Shown here in pieces: positions 21,207-30,390 of a DNA stretch of 64,000 bases. The position numbers were made by a program, and so were the translations under genes. Numbering within the stretch: the first letter of the stretch is position 1; each line of letters opens with the position of its first letter. The notes under the pieces were generated by a model, which saw only the letters and a list, made by a program, of their open reading frames with translations, made no database searches and had not been told where the DNA came from. The stretch covers positions 62,001 to 126,000 of the forward strand of contig NZ_JAUYNT010000028.1 of assembly GCF_030698175.1 (NCBI RefSeq), read 5' to 3'. The DNA is from Pseudomonas sp. Its GTDB lineage: Bacteria; Pseudomonadota; Gammaproteobacteria; Pseudomonadales; Pseudomonadaceae.

Positions 21207-21511
21207 GGCCGGTCGCTGGGGTCCGCCGAGCATGCGTCCAGCAGGGCTGCGCTCGCGCCAATCGACCCTAGAGCGTGGTGAACAACTGCGCCAACTCGCG
21301 CCGCTGTAACCCCTTGGTGCCACCGCTCGGCACCTTGGGTCTGGCAGTGTTACTGAGGGTTGCAGGGCTTTTGGTCTATACCATCTTTTGGTTGGCTACG
21401 ACCGGCTTGGCTGTGGGCTCTACTGCACCTTAGTCTGCAACAGAACAGCCATATGGTTGTCTTGTCTGCCGGCAATACTGCGCCACTCCAACAACAATAG
21501 AGCGCCCCACC
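21207..21511. other. Intergenic region aroE-plcB, no gene seen
   Basis: 305 bp without a credible ORF. A GC-rich hairpin GGTGCC/GGCACC (21316-21334) might end aroE transcription, although no T-run follows. The second half, less GC-rich, is expected to hold the plcB promoter; I could not fix its hexamers. Confidence 0.5.
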
Positions 21512-22501
21512 ATGAAAAAACGCGTACTTCTGTTAGCTGGTCTAGGCCTGGCATTTTCCGCGGGTCAAGCCGCCGCCTGGTCACAACCCACCCACAAGAA
21601 CATCGTCAAAGACGCCCTGGCCTTTATGAACTCGGCCTCGGCCACGGCCGAGATGCGCCGGGCCTATCAGTTCTATGTCAACGCCGCCGGCACCGAAGCC
21701 AAGGCTGGGGAAATCCTCGGTCAGGCCGCCTACGACGTCGATGACTTCAAAGACACACGCCTGGGCGGCTGGTGGATTGGCTACGAGCATGCGCCGGTGG
21801 CGGGTGCTGCCGCATCCTTGGTCAACTACACCTCCTACTGGCACTTCATCAACATGGGCCGCCAGGCCGATAGCCATGGCAACGACCGTGGCGGCTACGA
21901 CTATCGCTACCACAAGGTAGATGGCACCTGGAGCGGCGACGTCGACTGGTACGCCATGGTCTACCTGTACAACCGTGGCCTGAAAACCTCCGACTACGAC
22001 AGCACCGAAGCGCATTACCGCCAGGGCAGCAGCTCGAACTGGAGTCAGCATTACGACGACTTCCAGGTCGCGGCCTTCCAGCCGATCGACAACCTCGCCA
22101 AGTACTGGTTCGACCAGTTCAAGGCCGCGCCTTCGCTGCAGACCATCGGCTTCGCCCTGCATGCCACCGGCGACGTGGCGCAGCCGCACCACACCTGGAT
22201 CACCTCGGCCAACGGCCATTCCAGCTGGGAAGGCTGGGTCGATGACCATTACGCCAGTGAAAAGCTGAACAACCCGGTGGCGGTGGCCAACTTGATCGGC
22301 AACTACGATGCCCAGAAGCCGGTGCGCGACCTGCTGACCCAGACCGCGCAAGTGGCCTATCAGCACCCGGAGCCGCTGTATGACAGCAGCTACGCGACCC
22401 GCTTGCGGGTGGCCAAGGAGCTGATTCCCGAGTCGATTGCCTTGACCGCCACAGTGCTGACCAAGGGTGCCAATAACTTCTACGGCCAGGGCGGTCTCTA
22501 A
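21512..22501 (+). CDS. plcB: Secreted zinc-dependent phospholipase C
   Basis: 329 residues with signal peptide MKKRVLLLAGLGLAFSAGQAAA. The predicted mature protein begins with Trp23 followed by His28 (WSQPTHKN), the arrangement in zinc phospholipase C enzymes whose N-terminal Trp ligates zinc. Other likely ligands lie in HFINMGRQADSHG, HATGDVAQPHHTW and WEGWVDDHY. It matches PlcB (PA0026), a phospholipase acting on phosphatidyl-choline and -ethanolamine and linked in P. aeruginosa to lipid-directed twitching; that role is carried over by homology. The ppiC-type gene starts 8 bp after its stop. Confidence 0.88.
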   Translation: MKKRVLLLAGLGLAFSAGQAAAWSQPTHKNIVKDALAFMNSASATAEMRRAYQFYVNAAGTEAKAGEILGQAAYDVDDFKDTRLGGWWIGYEHAPVAGAAASLVNYTSYWHFINMGRQADSHGNDRGGYDYRYHKVDGTWSGDVDWYAMVYLYNRGLKTSDYDSTEAHYRQGSSSNWSQHYDDFQVAAFQPIDNLAKYWFDQFKAAPSLQTIGFALHATGDVAQPHHTWITSANGHSSWEGWVDDHYASEKLNNPVAVANLIGNYDAQKPVRDLLTQTAQVAYQHPEPLYDSSYATRLRVAKELIPESIALTATVLTKGANNFYGQGGL

Positions 22502-22508
22502 GGTGCGC

Positions 22509-23768
22509 ATGCCATGGCGGGTTCAGGCTTGCCGTGGATTGCTGACGGTCTGGTTGGTGGGCTTCGGCCTGCCGGCCAGCGCCGCGCAGGATCTACGGAT
22601 CAATGGCGCAGTGCTGCCGGGCAAGAGCATTGGCTTGCTCGAACAGGCGCTGACTCGCATCAAATTCAATACCGACAAGGCCAAGCTGCGCCAGGGACTG
22701 GTGGAGAACTATCTGCTGGCGCGCGAGGTGCAAGCCGAACTGACGCCGGTCAATAGTCAGGATTTAGAGGCCTTGGTCGCGGCCGAGGCGGCCAGCCTGA
22801 TCGAGCAGGTCTACGGCAAGCAGTTGCAGCACGACATAGTGCCCTTTCTGCAAGAGCCCAAGGCCTTGAGCGCCGAGCGCTTGCGTGAGGTGCTGGCACC
22901 TAAGGGGCAAGGCGTGGTGCTCAACAGCCTGTGGTTGAGCGCGGCGCAACAAGCCGAAGCGCTCAAAGTCGAGTTGATCAGCTGGCAGTTTCCTGGCCAG
23001 CCGCGCCACAGCCTGAATCTGCTGGAGCTGTATCAGGGCACCAGCGTGCAGGGTCAGGTCGAGTTGCAGCAAGGCAATCTGGGCTTTATGGCGCAGTTGG
23101 TGCGCGAGCAGGCGCAGCGCGACTACCTCTGGTATCAGCTGGGCGCAAACAAGGGCTTCAGCGTCGCCGAGCAGCAAGGCCTGCACCAGCTGGTGCGTGA
23201 CAAGCTGATCCGCCACAAGTACCTGCATCAGATCGGTCTGTACAACGACTTCCACCACGAGACCGAGAGCCTCAAACAACTGGCCCGTAGCGTCAGCGAC
23301 AGCGAAGCTCAGGCCTATTACCAGCAGCATCTGGCCGAGTATCGCAATGTCGCCCAGGTCCAGGCCGCGCATATTCGTCTGGCCGACCAAGCCAGCGCTG
23401 ATCGGGTGTATGCCGAGTTGCAAGCCGGCCTGGCCTTCGACGAGGCGGTGCGACGCTACTCCGTGAGTGACGACAAAAGCCGTGAACTGCCAGGCGATCT
23501 GGGGCTGATTCGCCATGATGATCCGGGCTTAAATTTCCTCCACAAGGCGGCGCTGATTCAGAAGGCCAACACCGTCTCGCAACCGATGCTGATCGACGCC
23601 AACTTCGAGATCATCCAGGTGCGCGCGCGCGAGGACCTGCAGTTGCCGCTGAGCGATCCGAGTGTGCGTTTCGAGGTCAATCAGGCGCTGGCGCGGGAGA
23701 AACTGGGCAAGCAGTTCGATGCGCGGCTACAGGCATTGCTCAGCGCCGCCAAGGTTGAAGGCGTATGA
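22509..23768 (+). CDS. Exported PpiC-type (parvulin) peptidyl-prolyl isomerase-like protein
   Basis: 419 residues with a signal peptide ending near LPASAAQ. The C-terminal third has a parvulin-like domain (about 285-380: AQVQAAHIRLADQASADRVY..., RRYSVSD..., GDLGLIRHDD), while the N-terminal part is helical and chaperone-like, as in SurA/PrsA proteins. The position after plcB matches PA0027. It may assist folding of the secreted phospholipase, which is inferred from context. The ATG at 22509 follows AAGGTG. The stop overlaps the ATG of a 22-codon micro-ORF. Confidence 0.82.
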   Translation: MPWRVQACRGLLTVWLVGFGLPASAAQDLRINGAVLPGKSIGLLEQALTRIKFNTDKAKLRQGLVENYLLAREVQAELTPVNSQDLEALVAAEAASLIEQVYGKQLQHDIVPFLQEPKALSAERLREVLAPKGQGVVLNSLWLSAAQQAEALKVELISWQFPGQPRHSLNLLELYQGTSVQGQVELQQGNLGFMAQLVREQAQRDYLWYQLGANKGFSVAEQQGLHQLVRDKLIRHKYLHQIGLYNDFHHETESLKQLARSVSDSEAQAYYQQHLAEYRNVAQVQAAHIRLADQASADRVYAELQAGLAFDEAVRRYSVSDDKSRELPGDLGLIRHDDPGLNFLHKAALIQKANTVSQPMLIDANFEIIQVRAREDLQLPLSDPSVRFEVNQALAREKLGKQFDARLQALLSAAKVEGV

Positions 23769-23832
23769 AACAGGGGCGCTGGGCGCGACAGCAAGAGGCC
23801 TTGCTCAGCGTCGCCAAGGTCGAGGGCGTATG
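23730..23832 (+). repeat. Imperfect direct repeat of the ppiC-type gene 3' end
   Basis: The last 39 bases of the ppiC-type gene (23730-23768) recur at 23794-23832, 64 bp downstream, with a few substitutions. Both copies contain TTGCTCAGCG, GCCAAGGT and GGCGTATGA. The second copy ends in the same ATGA that starts the next gene. It reads as a local tandem duplication of a start/stop overlap junction. Confidence 0.85.
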
Positions 23833-23833
23833 A
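23765..23833 (+). CDS. 22-codon micro-ORF created by tail duplication
   Basis: ATG at 23765 overlaps the TGA of the ppiC-type gene (ATGA), and its own TGA (23831-23833) overlaps the ATG of the next gene (ATGA at 23830-23833). The predicted peptide starts MKQGRWARQQ and ends LLSVAKVEGV, mirroring the LLSAAKVEGV C-terminus of the upstream protein. It may be only a by-product that relays ribosomes to the downstream gene; no function can be claimed. Confidence 0.35.
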   Translation: MKQGRWARQQEALLSVAKVEGV

Positions 23834-24414
23834 GGCTCTGGTTGGGCGTGGCGCTGCTCAGTAGTGGCGCGGTGGTGGCGGCCAGTCTCTGGTTGGCCGC
23901 ACCGCCAGAGGTGCCGGTTATTGCCGTAGCGTCGCGTCCGCTCGTCAGCCCGATTGCCGTGGCGCCGTCAGTGACTAAGCCGATGCTGGCGCGAGTAGCA
24001 TCACCACCCGTGCCGGCACCTCCTGCCGCGCCTGCCGAGAAGCCCGCCTACTCGGTGGCCGAAGCGCAGATGCTGATGCAGGTGATGGCCGAGAGCGGCG
24101 ATCCGCGCCAGCCAGTGGCGGGTGGGCTGAAACCACGCGAGGCGGCGTCCCCCGCGCAGCTGGCAAGTCCCGAGCAATATGCCGCCTTCGAGGACCAGCA
24201 CGCGCGCGCGGAAATACAGGCCTGGGCCAGCGGCGTGCAGCAGATCCCGCAGATGCGTGAGCAAATTGAGCAGGCCGCGCAAAGCGGTGAGCGCAGTAGC
24301 GTCGAGATCGACGAGGCCCGTGGTGCCCTCGAGCAACTGGAGATGCTGCAGAGTCGTTTGCAGCGCGAAGCGCCTGAGTTGTTGCCCGGCAGCGCGCCCA
24401 CAGCAAAGCCGTGA
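23830..24414 (+). CDS. Hypothetical membrane-anchored protein (PA0028-like)
   Basis: 194 residues: an N-terminal signal anchor (MRLWLGVALLSSGAVVAASLWLAA), a Pro/Ala/Val-rich linker (about 25-75), and a helical charged C-terminal region (about 76-190) predicted to be periplasmic. I recognise no domain. It is the third member of the plcB unit and corresponds in place to PA0028. Its start codon overlaps the stop of the 22-codon micro-ORF. Confidence 0.75.
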   Translation: MRLWLGVALLSSGAVVAASLWLAAPPEVPVIAVASRPLVSPIAVAPSVTKPMLARVASPPVPAPPAAPAEKPAYSVAEAQMLMQVMAESGDPRQPVAGGLKPREAASPAQLASPEQYAAFEDQHARAEIQAWASGVQQIPQMREQIEQAAQSGERSSVEIDEARGALEQLEMLQSRLQREAPELLPGSAPTAKP

Positions 24415-24435
24415 GACGAGTGGGTTGTGACTAAC

Positions 24436-24465
24436 TTCGCACTCTGGAGGAGCATTTCGTATACT
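24436..24465 (+). promoter_or_regulatory. Candidate sigma-70 promoter of pbpG
   Basis: TTCGCA (24436-24441) and TATACT (24460-24465) are separated by 18 bp, giving a likely transcription start near 24472, about 30 bases before the pbpG ATG. The -10 is good (5 of 6); the -35 matches 4 of 6. Confidence 0.45.
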
Positions 24466-24502
24466 GCCGCGCAAATAGCCCCCACTTGCTCGGTGCCTGC
24501 CC

Positions 24503-25417
24503 ATGAACATTCGTTATCTGCTGGTTTGTCTGTTGTTGGCCGGCAATAGCCTGGTGGTTGCCGCGACTGCGCCCGTGGTGAAGCCGGCGCGGCAACAAGA
24601 GCTGGCCTCCGGCAGCGCCTTGCTGGTCGATCTGAAGACCAATGAGGTGCTGTATTCCAGCAACCCCGATCTGGTGGTGCCGATTGCCTCGGTGACCAAG
24701 CTGATGACCGCCATGGTCACCCTGGACGCCAAACTGTCCCTGGATGAAGTGCTGGCGGTGCATATCAGCGACACCAAGGAAATGCGCGGGGTCTATTCAC
24801 GGGTGCGGGTCGGCAGCGAAATCAGCCGCAAGGAGCTGTTGCTGCTGACCCTGATGTCCTCCGAGAACCGTGCCGCCGCCAGTCTGGCGCACCACTATCC
24901 AGGCGGCTACAACGCCTTTATCGCCGCCATGAACGCCAAGGCCAAGGCCCTGGGCATGAGCCAGACGCGCTATGTCGAGCCGACTGGGCTGTCACTGAAC
25001 AACGTCTCTAGCGCCACCGACTTGGTGCGTTTGCTCAAGGCCACCCAGCAATACCCGTTGATGGGTCAACTGAGCAGCACCGCAGAGAAGACCGTGGCCT
25101 TTCGCAAACCCAACTACACCCTGGGTTTTCGCAACACCAACCGGTTGGTGCACAAGGCCAACTGGAACATTCAGCTGACCAAAACCGGCTACACCGACGA
25201 AGCCGGTCACTGCCTGGTGATGCGCACCCAGATGGCCAATCGGCAGGTGGCCTTCGTGGTGCTCGATGCCTTTGGTAAATACACCCACATGGCCGACGCC
25301 AACCGTCTGCGCAGCTGGCTGGAAACCGGCAAGATCACCCCGGTCCCCGCCGCGGCCATCAGCTACAAGCAGCAAAAACACGCGCAACAGAGCCAGACGC
25401 AGCTCAGCCAACGCTAA
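24503..25417 (+). CDS. pbpG: D-alanyl-D-alanine endopeptidase (PBP7)
   Basis: 304-residue periplasmic penicillin-binding protein that cleaves D-Ala-mDAP cross-links of peptidoglycan. The signal peptide ends near residue 20. The three penicillin-binding motifs are SVTK (Ser63-Lys66), SEN (120-122) and KTG (227-229). The Gln-rich C-terminal tail is unstructured. It is monocistronic by spacing and is followed by repeat C1. Confidence 0.95.
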   Translation: MNIRYLLVCLLLAGNSLVVAATAPVVKPARQQELASGSALLVDLKTNEVLYSSNPDLVVPIASVTKLMTAMVTLDAKLSLDEVLAVHISDTKEMRGVYSRVRVGSEISRKELLLLTLMSSENRAAASLAHHYPGGYNAFIAAMNAKAKALGMSQTRYVEPTGLSLNNVSSATDLVRLLKATQQYPLMGQLSSTAEKTVAFRKPNYTLGFRNTNRLVHKANWNIQLTKTGYTDEAGHCLVMRTQMANRQVAFVVLDAFGKYTHMADANRLRSWLETGKITPVPAAAISYKQQKHAQQSQTQLSQR

Positions 25418-25443
25418 GCCGCCGCCCTGCCCTAATGACCTGG

Positions 25444-25554
25444 GCCTAGGCGGGCGTCGGACAGACGTAAGACGGACTCAGGAGCGCAGCGAACAGTCCG
25501 CCATTCTTCAGCACCTTTGCCACCTGGGCACTGCCGCCGACAAGTACGCCTAGC
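25444..25554. repeat. Family C palindromic repeat, copy 1
   Basis: Element between pbpG and the DinB gene. The ends CTAGGCG and CGCCTAG form an inverted repeat, and the core at 25473-25503 is identical over 31 bp to the core of copy 2 at 50400-50430 (contains CTCAGGAGCGCAGCGAACAG). The core itself folds through GGACT...AGTCC. Confidence 0.75.
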
Positions 25555-25556
25555 AT

Positions 25557-26018
25557 CTACAAATAGCGCGTCAGCACATCCCGGGGCGGCGCGCTGCTGC
25601 ATTGGTGCAACAACTCGCCCACCGCGCCGCGGTGGTAAGTACCGTGATTCACCACATGCAGCAGCATCTCGGCCCGTGACAGGTTGCCAGCAGCGCCGTC
25701 GACAAAGACAAACTCCAGGCGTTGCTCCAGCTGCTCGCCGGTCAACCCGCTGGCGTAGTTGAGATACCACTGATCCATTTCCTGCACTGCCGCCCACAGC
25801 TCGCTCAAGCTGGGGGTGGCAAGGGTGTTCAGCGCATGGTGGCCGTGTTGGGTCGCACTTAGGTGGGCGCGAAAAATTTGATCCACCACATACACATGGT
25901 TGAGCAGGCGAATCATCGTGTGCCGTGGCTCGGCGGCGATGTCTGCCGGCAGCGCCAGCAGGCAATCAAAGAGCTCGCGATTGGCCCAGGTTTTGTAACC
26001 GACTAACTTGTTGATCAT
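25557..26018 (-). CDS. DinB/YfiT-family protein
   Basis: 153-residue four-helix-bundle DinB-like protein. The expected metal-binding histidine triad is His41 (LLNHVYVVDQ) and His124/His128 (VVNHGTYHRGAVG). Members include damage-inducible proteins and thiol-dependent transferases; the activity here is unknown. It lies 69 bp upstream of the convergent end of repeat C1 and is followed on the same strand by no further gene. Confidence 0.85.
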   Translation of the reverse strand: MINKLVGYKTWANRELFDCLLALPADIAAEPRHTMIRLLNHVYVVDQIFRAHLSATQHGHHALNTLATPSLSELWAAVQEMDQWYLNYASGLTGEQLEQRLEFVFVDGAAGNLSRAEMLLHVVNHGTYHRGAVGELLHQCSSAPPRDVLTRYL

Positions 26019-26087
26019 CGAGTCATCTTCCTCACTTTTAAGTCCAGTTCGCTCAAGCCCCGATGACCAGCTCGTCTGCTGGCAGGA

Positions 26088-26399
26088 TCAAATACTGCCG
26101 GCAGACTCAATCACCAGCACGCGTGCCACCCCCAGCGGTTGGGCGAGATGTTCGAGGCCGATGCTGGCGTGAAAAATATCGCCGACCTCCAGCACGCAGG
26201 TGCACTCCAGGCCATCTTCGCGATAGTGCATTTCAACCCGGCCATCGAGCACCACAAACACCTCTTCGCCAGTGTTGATGTGCCATTTATACGGCTGGTC
26301 GGTCCAGTGCAAGCGTGTGCTGATGCCATTCATGCTGGCGATGTCGAGGGCGCCCCAGGCCCGCTCGGCGGTAAAATTTTTGCTGCGAATAATCTTCAT
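26088..26399 (-). CDS. Cupin-domain protein
   Basis: 103-residue single-domain cupin: motif 1 is around HINTGEEVFVVLDGRVEMHY and motif 2 around GDIFHASIGLEHLAQP. Small cupins of this kind bind metal or a small ligand; the substrate cannot be told. It is transcribed toward the DinB gene, 69 bp upstream of it, and may share a transcript. Confidence 0.8.
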   Translation of the reverse strand: MKIIRSKNFTAERAWGALDIASMNGISTRLHWTDQPYKWHINTGEEVFVVLDGRVEMHYREDGLECTCVLEVGDIFHASIGLEHLAQPLGVARVLVIESAGSI

Positions 26400-26701
26400 C
26401 TAGGTGGCCTGCAATATGGCTAAGTATCCAATACTAGTGTGCCCGCTCTTGCACTGCTGGCGGTAACCGCGCATGCCGCTGCTCGCGGACGCTTGGCCGC
26501 AGCACCGGCTCAGGCCCCCCGGAGATCGAGCCGTGCCAGCCGCTGGTCAGCCTCCTCAGGTTGCTCCACGCCGCGCTAACCAGATCAATCCTTGCTAAAG
26601 CCACAATCAGTACAACACTGAGTCTGAACCAGCGGTTTTTTAGCGGCGCTGCCGGCATTGGGCTGCTGAGAAAATATGACTCAAAACTAGGGGCGCCAAG
26701 C
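26400..26701. other. Intergenic region upstream of the CheA-like kinase
   Basis: 302 bp between the divergent cupin and kinase genes. The kinase frame is open back to 26561, but the extra 47 residues do not look like protein and no ribosome site precedes them. Probably holds divergent promoters; no clear operator was recognised. Confidence 0.5.
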
Positions 26702-29446
26702 ATGTTGTCATTTTTTACCCGCAGTATCGTCCGTGCCTTTAACGCCGTGATACTGCTCGGCATCGTCATCGGTCTGGGCATATTTACCGTGGTCATCGGC
26801 ATGTATAACTACGATCGCTCGATGACCGATCTGACCCGTAAGGCTACCAATACTGCGGATCTGGCCTCGATCAGCTTGATCGAACCGATCTGGAACTACG
26901 ATGCCGCCGCGATGGAGGGCATCTTGAATGCAATCCTGCTGGATGCCGATGTGGTGGGCATTCGGGTGGTGAAGACCAACGGCGAACTGGCCGGTGAAAA
27001 AATCCGCGAAGCCTTGGCCACAACTGCCTTCGACGAGCTGCTGAAAAACCCGGACTATGTTGAAGCCGGCGCCAAGATCAATCGCGAAGGCGAGGCCATT
27101 GCCACGGTGCAGATCCTCACCTCGACCGAAAAAGTCAAAGCCCTGATTCGCTACACCTCCCTGCTGATTGGCTCATTTTCCCTGGTGTTCCTGCTGGTCA
27201 TCGCCGGTTTTATCTGGCTGCTCGGCAAACGCATTATCCAGCGGCCCATCGATGCCTTGCGCAACAGCGCCGATCAGTTGGCCAGCGGCCACCTCGACTA
27301 CGAGATCAACACCAAGCGCAACGATGAACTCGGCAGCTTGGCCGTCAGCTTCGATCAAATGCGCAACGCCATCCGTAAAAAATTGGCCGACCTGGCGATT
27401 CTCAATCACACCGGCGAAATCATGGCCGGCATCCACGACCAGACCGAAGCGCTGGAGACTGTGATCAAGGTGATGAGTGAGCAAAGCTGTGTGGAGCGCG
27501 GCTCGATCTACCTGTTGGACGCCGAGCAAAATCTAACCCTGCACGCCTACTACCCCGAGATGGGCGGCGGAGCCAGTTTCCCCAAGAGTTTCAAATTGTC
27601 CGAAGGGGTGGCCGGGCACGTGGCCAGCACCGGCAAGACGTTGTTTTTGCCGGACGTCAGCAAGGCGCCAGATTATGTCGGCATGAGTGCCAACGAGCAT
27701 TCAAAAGCCCTGCTGTGCGTGCCGATGATGGACGACAAAAGCGTCTTTGGGGTGATGAACTTTGTCGGTGAAGTCGGCAAGGTGAGTTTCGCCGAGGAGG
27801 ACGAAGGCTTTGCCCTAACCATCGCGCGGATGGCGGTAATCACCACCAAGAACATCCAGATGCTCGAGGTGATTGCCGAGCAAAACCGCACCCTGGAAGA
27901 GCGAATTCTGTTGCGCACCAAGGAGCTCAGACAAAAAACCAATGACGTCAGCAATATGCTGCAAAACATGCGGCAGGGGATTTTTACCATCGTCGATGGC
28001 TCAGTGATACATGCCGAATACTCGGCCTTCCTGACGGAAATATTTGAAACCAGCGAAGTGGCCAATCAGCGCGTGTCGCCATTCTTGTTTGATCGCAGCA
28101 GTGTCGCCGGCGATGTTCTCAATCAGGTAGAAACCACGCTTGAGGCGATGATTGGCGAAGATGCGATGAACTTTCAGTTCAACTCGCATTTGCTGGTGAC
28201 CGAATATACAAAATTATTTGATGGCGACCGCACCAAGATTCTTGAGTTGGACTGGAATCCGGTACTGGATAGCGATGAGCTGATAGATAAGTTAATGGTC
28301 ACCGTGCGCGATGTCACCGAATTGAAAGCCCTGCAACTTGAAACGGAAAAGCAAAAAGAACAGCTGGAAATCATTGGGCAAATTCTCTCGGTGTCGAAAG
28401 ACAAGCTGCTCGAATTTATCAAAAGCTCCTATGAGTTTATGGATGAAAACCAAGCGTTGATTGGTCAGCATGAAGAGAAAGACCCGGAGGTGATTGCCAC
28501 CCTGTTTCGCAACATGCACACCATTAAAGGCAATGCCCGCACCTATGGTTTGAACTACATCACCGATAGCGTGCATGAGGCCGAAACAACCTACAGCCGG
28601 CTGCGTTCTGAAGAAGACTTTCCTTGGGATCAAACCGAGTTGCTTGAACAGTTGCAAGCCGCGCGGCTCTGTGTGGCGCGCTACGAAACCATCTTCAAAG
28701 AAAAACTGGCCGGTTTCACCGATGAAGCGAGTATTGATCCGGCCGTCTTGGAGAGCATCAGCAATGCCATCGACGGTATCAATGAAATGTCCCAAGTTAA
28801 TGAACTCAAGCACTCCATTCAATTGATTCGCAATTCGATCAATACCTTCCGCTATGAGTCGGTTGGCGAAACGCTCAAGGGCATCATTGCCGCCGTGCCC
28901 TCGATCGCCAAGCAGCTGGATAAAGAACAGCCAGAAATTCTAATTAACGACAATTTTGTACGGTTATCCCGAGACATAGTACCGATGCTGCGTAATGTCT
29001 TTATGCATGTGTTTCGCAATAGCCTCGATCATGGTCTGGAAAGCACCGCCCAGCGTCTCGCGCAGGGTAAGGCGGCCCATGGGCAGATCAACTTGAATGT
29101 CAGTCTGGATGCCGATCAAGTGTTGTTCTCGTTTAGCGATGACGGTAAGGGTCTGGCCCTGGAAAGCATTCAGCGCAAAGCCATTGCCAATGGCCAGTTA
29201 ACCGCAGAACAGGTTGTTAGCGATGAGCAAATTGCCGAGCTGATCTTTTTGTCCGGGCTCTCAACGGCGACCGAGGTGACCAATGTGTCTGGCCGTGGGG
29301 TGGGCATGGATGCGATCCGCAAGTTCCTGCAGAAACACCACGGCAACGTGCAAGTGGTGTTTCCGGGGGCGCCGGCAGCCAATGGCTTTCGCCCGTTTGC
29401 GCTGTTAATCACGCTGCCGGCAAAGTTTGCTTTGCATCAATCCTAA
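26702..29446 (+). CDS. Membrane HAMP-GAF-Hpt CheA-like histidine kinase
   Basis: 914 residues. Order: TM1 (about 13-34), periplasmic domain of about 115 residues, TM2 (153-174), HAMP (175-230), GAF (245-388), coiled coil, a PAS-like or degenerate sensor region (415-545), a second coiled coil, an Hpt domain with phospho-acceptor His606 (NMHTIKGNARTYG), then a CheA-type ATPase with N box HVFRNSLDHGLE (769-780), G1 DDGKGL (813-818) and G2 GRGVGMD (864-870). No CheW-like domain and no receiver are present. It should autophosphorylate on His606 and pass phosphate to an unlinked regulator. Three solute-binding protein genes follow. The start is chosen at 26702, after AGGGGC. The region is visibly less GC-rich than its flanks. 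Confidence 0.87.
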   Translation: MLSFFTRSIVRAFNAVILLGIVIGLGIFTVVIGMYNYDRSMTDLTRKATNTADLASISLIEPIWNYDAAAMEGILNAILLDADVVGIRVVKTNGELAGEKIREALATTAFDELLKNPDYVEAGAKINREGEAIATVQILTSTEKVKALIRYTSLLIGSFSLVFLLVIAGFIWLLGKRIIQRPIDALRNSADQLASGHLDYEINTKRNDELGSLAVSFDQMRNAIRKKLADLAILNHTGEIMAGIHDQTEALETVIKVMSEQSCVERGSIYLLDAEQNLTLHAYYPEMGGGASFPKSFKLSEGVAGHVASTGKTLFLPDVSKAPDYVGMSANEHSKALLCVPMMDDKSVFGVMNFVGEVGKVSFAEEDEGFALTIARMAVITTKNIQMLEVIAEQNRTLEERILLRTKELRQKTNDVSNMLQNMRQGIFTIVDGSVIHAEYSAFLTEIFETSEVANQRVSPFLFDRSSVAGDVLNQVETTLEAMIGEDAMNFQFNSHLLVTEYTKLFDGDRTKILELDWNPVLDSDELIDKLMVTVRDVTELKALQLETEKQKEQLEIIGQILSVSKDKLLEFIKSSYEFMDENQALIGQHEEKDPEVIATLFRNMHTIKGNARTYGLNYITDSVHEAETTYSRLRSEEDFPWDQTELLEQLQAARLCVARYETIFKEKLAGFTDEASIDPAVLESISNAIDGINEMSQVNELKHSIQLIRNSINTFRYESVGETLKGIIAAVPSIAKQLDKEQPEILINDNFVRLSRDIVPMLRNVFMHVFRNSLDHGLESTAQRLAQGKAAHGQINLNVSLDADQVLFSFSDDGKGLALESIQRKAIANGQLTAEQVVSDEQIAELIFLSGLSTATEVTNVSGRGVGMDAIRKFLQKHHGNVQVVFPGAPAANGFRPFALLITLPAKFALHQS

Positions 29447-29523
29447 GGTTTTTGCTCGGTGATGGCCTGACCATTTTCCTAACTGCTTAGCCGTATCTCT
29501 CTAAATAGAACAGGAATAACACT

Positions 29524-30258
29524 ATGCGCAAGTTACTGACTGTTGGGCTGCTGGTTATCTTGAGCTGCGGCAAGGCCGTGGCCGCTCCGAATTATGTGCT
29601 GGGGGTCGAGGCGCTGAATTATTACCCGCATTACAGCAATGAAGGCGGGCAGTACAACGGTTTTGCCCGTGAGCTATTTGACAGCTTTGCGAAAACTAAA
29701 GGCTATAGCTTCGAATACCGAGCGCTACCGGTGGCGCGTCTGTACGAATCTTTTTTTGCCGGTGAGTTGGACTTTAAATATCCGGATAATCTGCAGTGGC
29801 AGGATGCCAAGCGTAAAGAACTGACTATTAGTTATTCTGATCCGGTGGTGAGTTATACCGATGGTGTTCTGGTACTGCCGGCCAATAAAGGCAAGGGTGT
29901 TGAACAATTAAAGCAGTTGGGCACGGTGCGCGGTTTTACCCCTTGGGATTACCTCGGGATGGTCGATAAAGGCCAAATTAAACTGCAAGAGGTTAACAGC
30001 TTTCAGCAGTCACTGCTGCAGGGCATTAATAATCGGGTCAATGGTGTTTATATGAATGCGGAAGTCGGCCGCTATCAACTCAATACAGTCCTTAAGCAGC
30101 CGGATGCCTTGGTGTTCGACGAGGCGCTGCCCAATTCAAAAGGTTTTTACACGCTGTCCACTACCAAGCACGCCAAGGTGATTGACGAATTTAATCAGTT
30201 TCTTAAGGAGCATAGTGCCGAGGTGACTGCCATGAAAGCCAAGTACGGTCTGCAATAG
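29524..30258 (+). CDS. Periplasmic solute-binding protein, family 3-like
   Basis: 244 residues with signal peptide MRKLLTVGLLVILSCGKAVA. The mature chain (APNYVLGVEALNYYPHYS..., FARELFDSFAKTKGYSFEY..., then an RLYESFFAGELDFKYPDN block) has the family 3 binding-protein pattern. No transport genes are near. It starts 77 bp after the kinase stop with ribosome site AGGAATAA. A link to sensing by the kinase is inferred from position. Confidence 0.78.
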   Translation: MRKLLTVGLLVILSCGKAVAAPNYVLGVEALNYYPHYSNEGGQYNGFARELFDSFAKTKGYSFEYRALPVARLYESFFAGELDFKYPDNLQWQDAKRKELTISYSDPVVSYTDGVLVLPANKGKGVEQLKQLGTVRGFTPWDYLGMVDKGQIKLQEVNSFQQSLLQGINNRVNGVYMNAEVGRYQLNTVLKQPDALVFDEALPNSKGFYTLSTTKHAKVIDEFNQFLKEHSAEVTAMKAKYGLQ

Positions 30259-30390
30259 ATACGCATGCCACATGCCCTGCAGTAAAGATTGAGCAGGAGG
30301 TTCAGGAGGTTATGGCTCAGAATTAATGCTCGGCCTGCCGTCGGCATAAGGAAAAAGCGAAGCCACGCACTAGCATAAGAGGTTGATTTT

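Noticed and set aside
22467-22508. Upstream extension of the ppiC-type gene
   Set aside because: The open frame overlaps the plcB 3' end; the ATG at 22509 has a ribosome site and starts the signal peptide.
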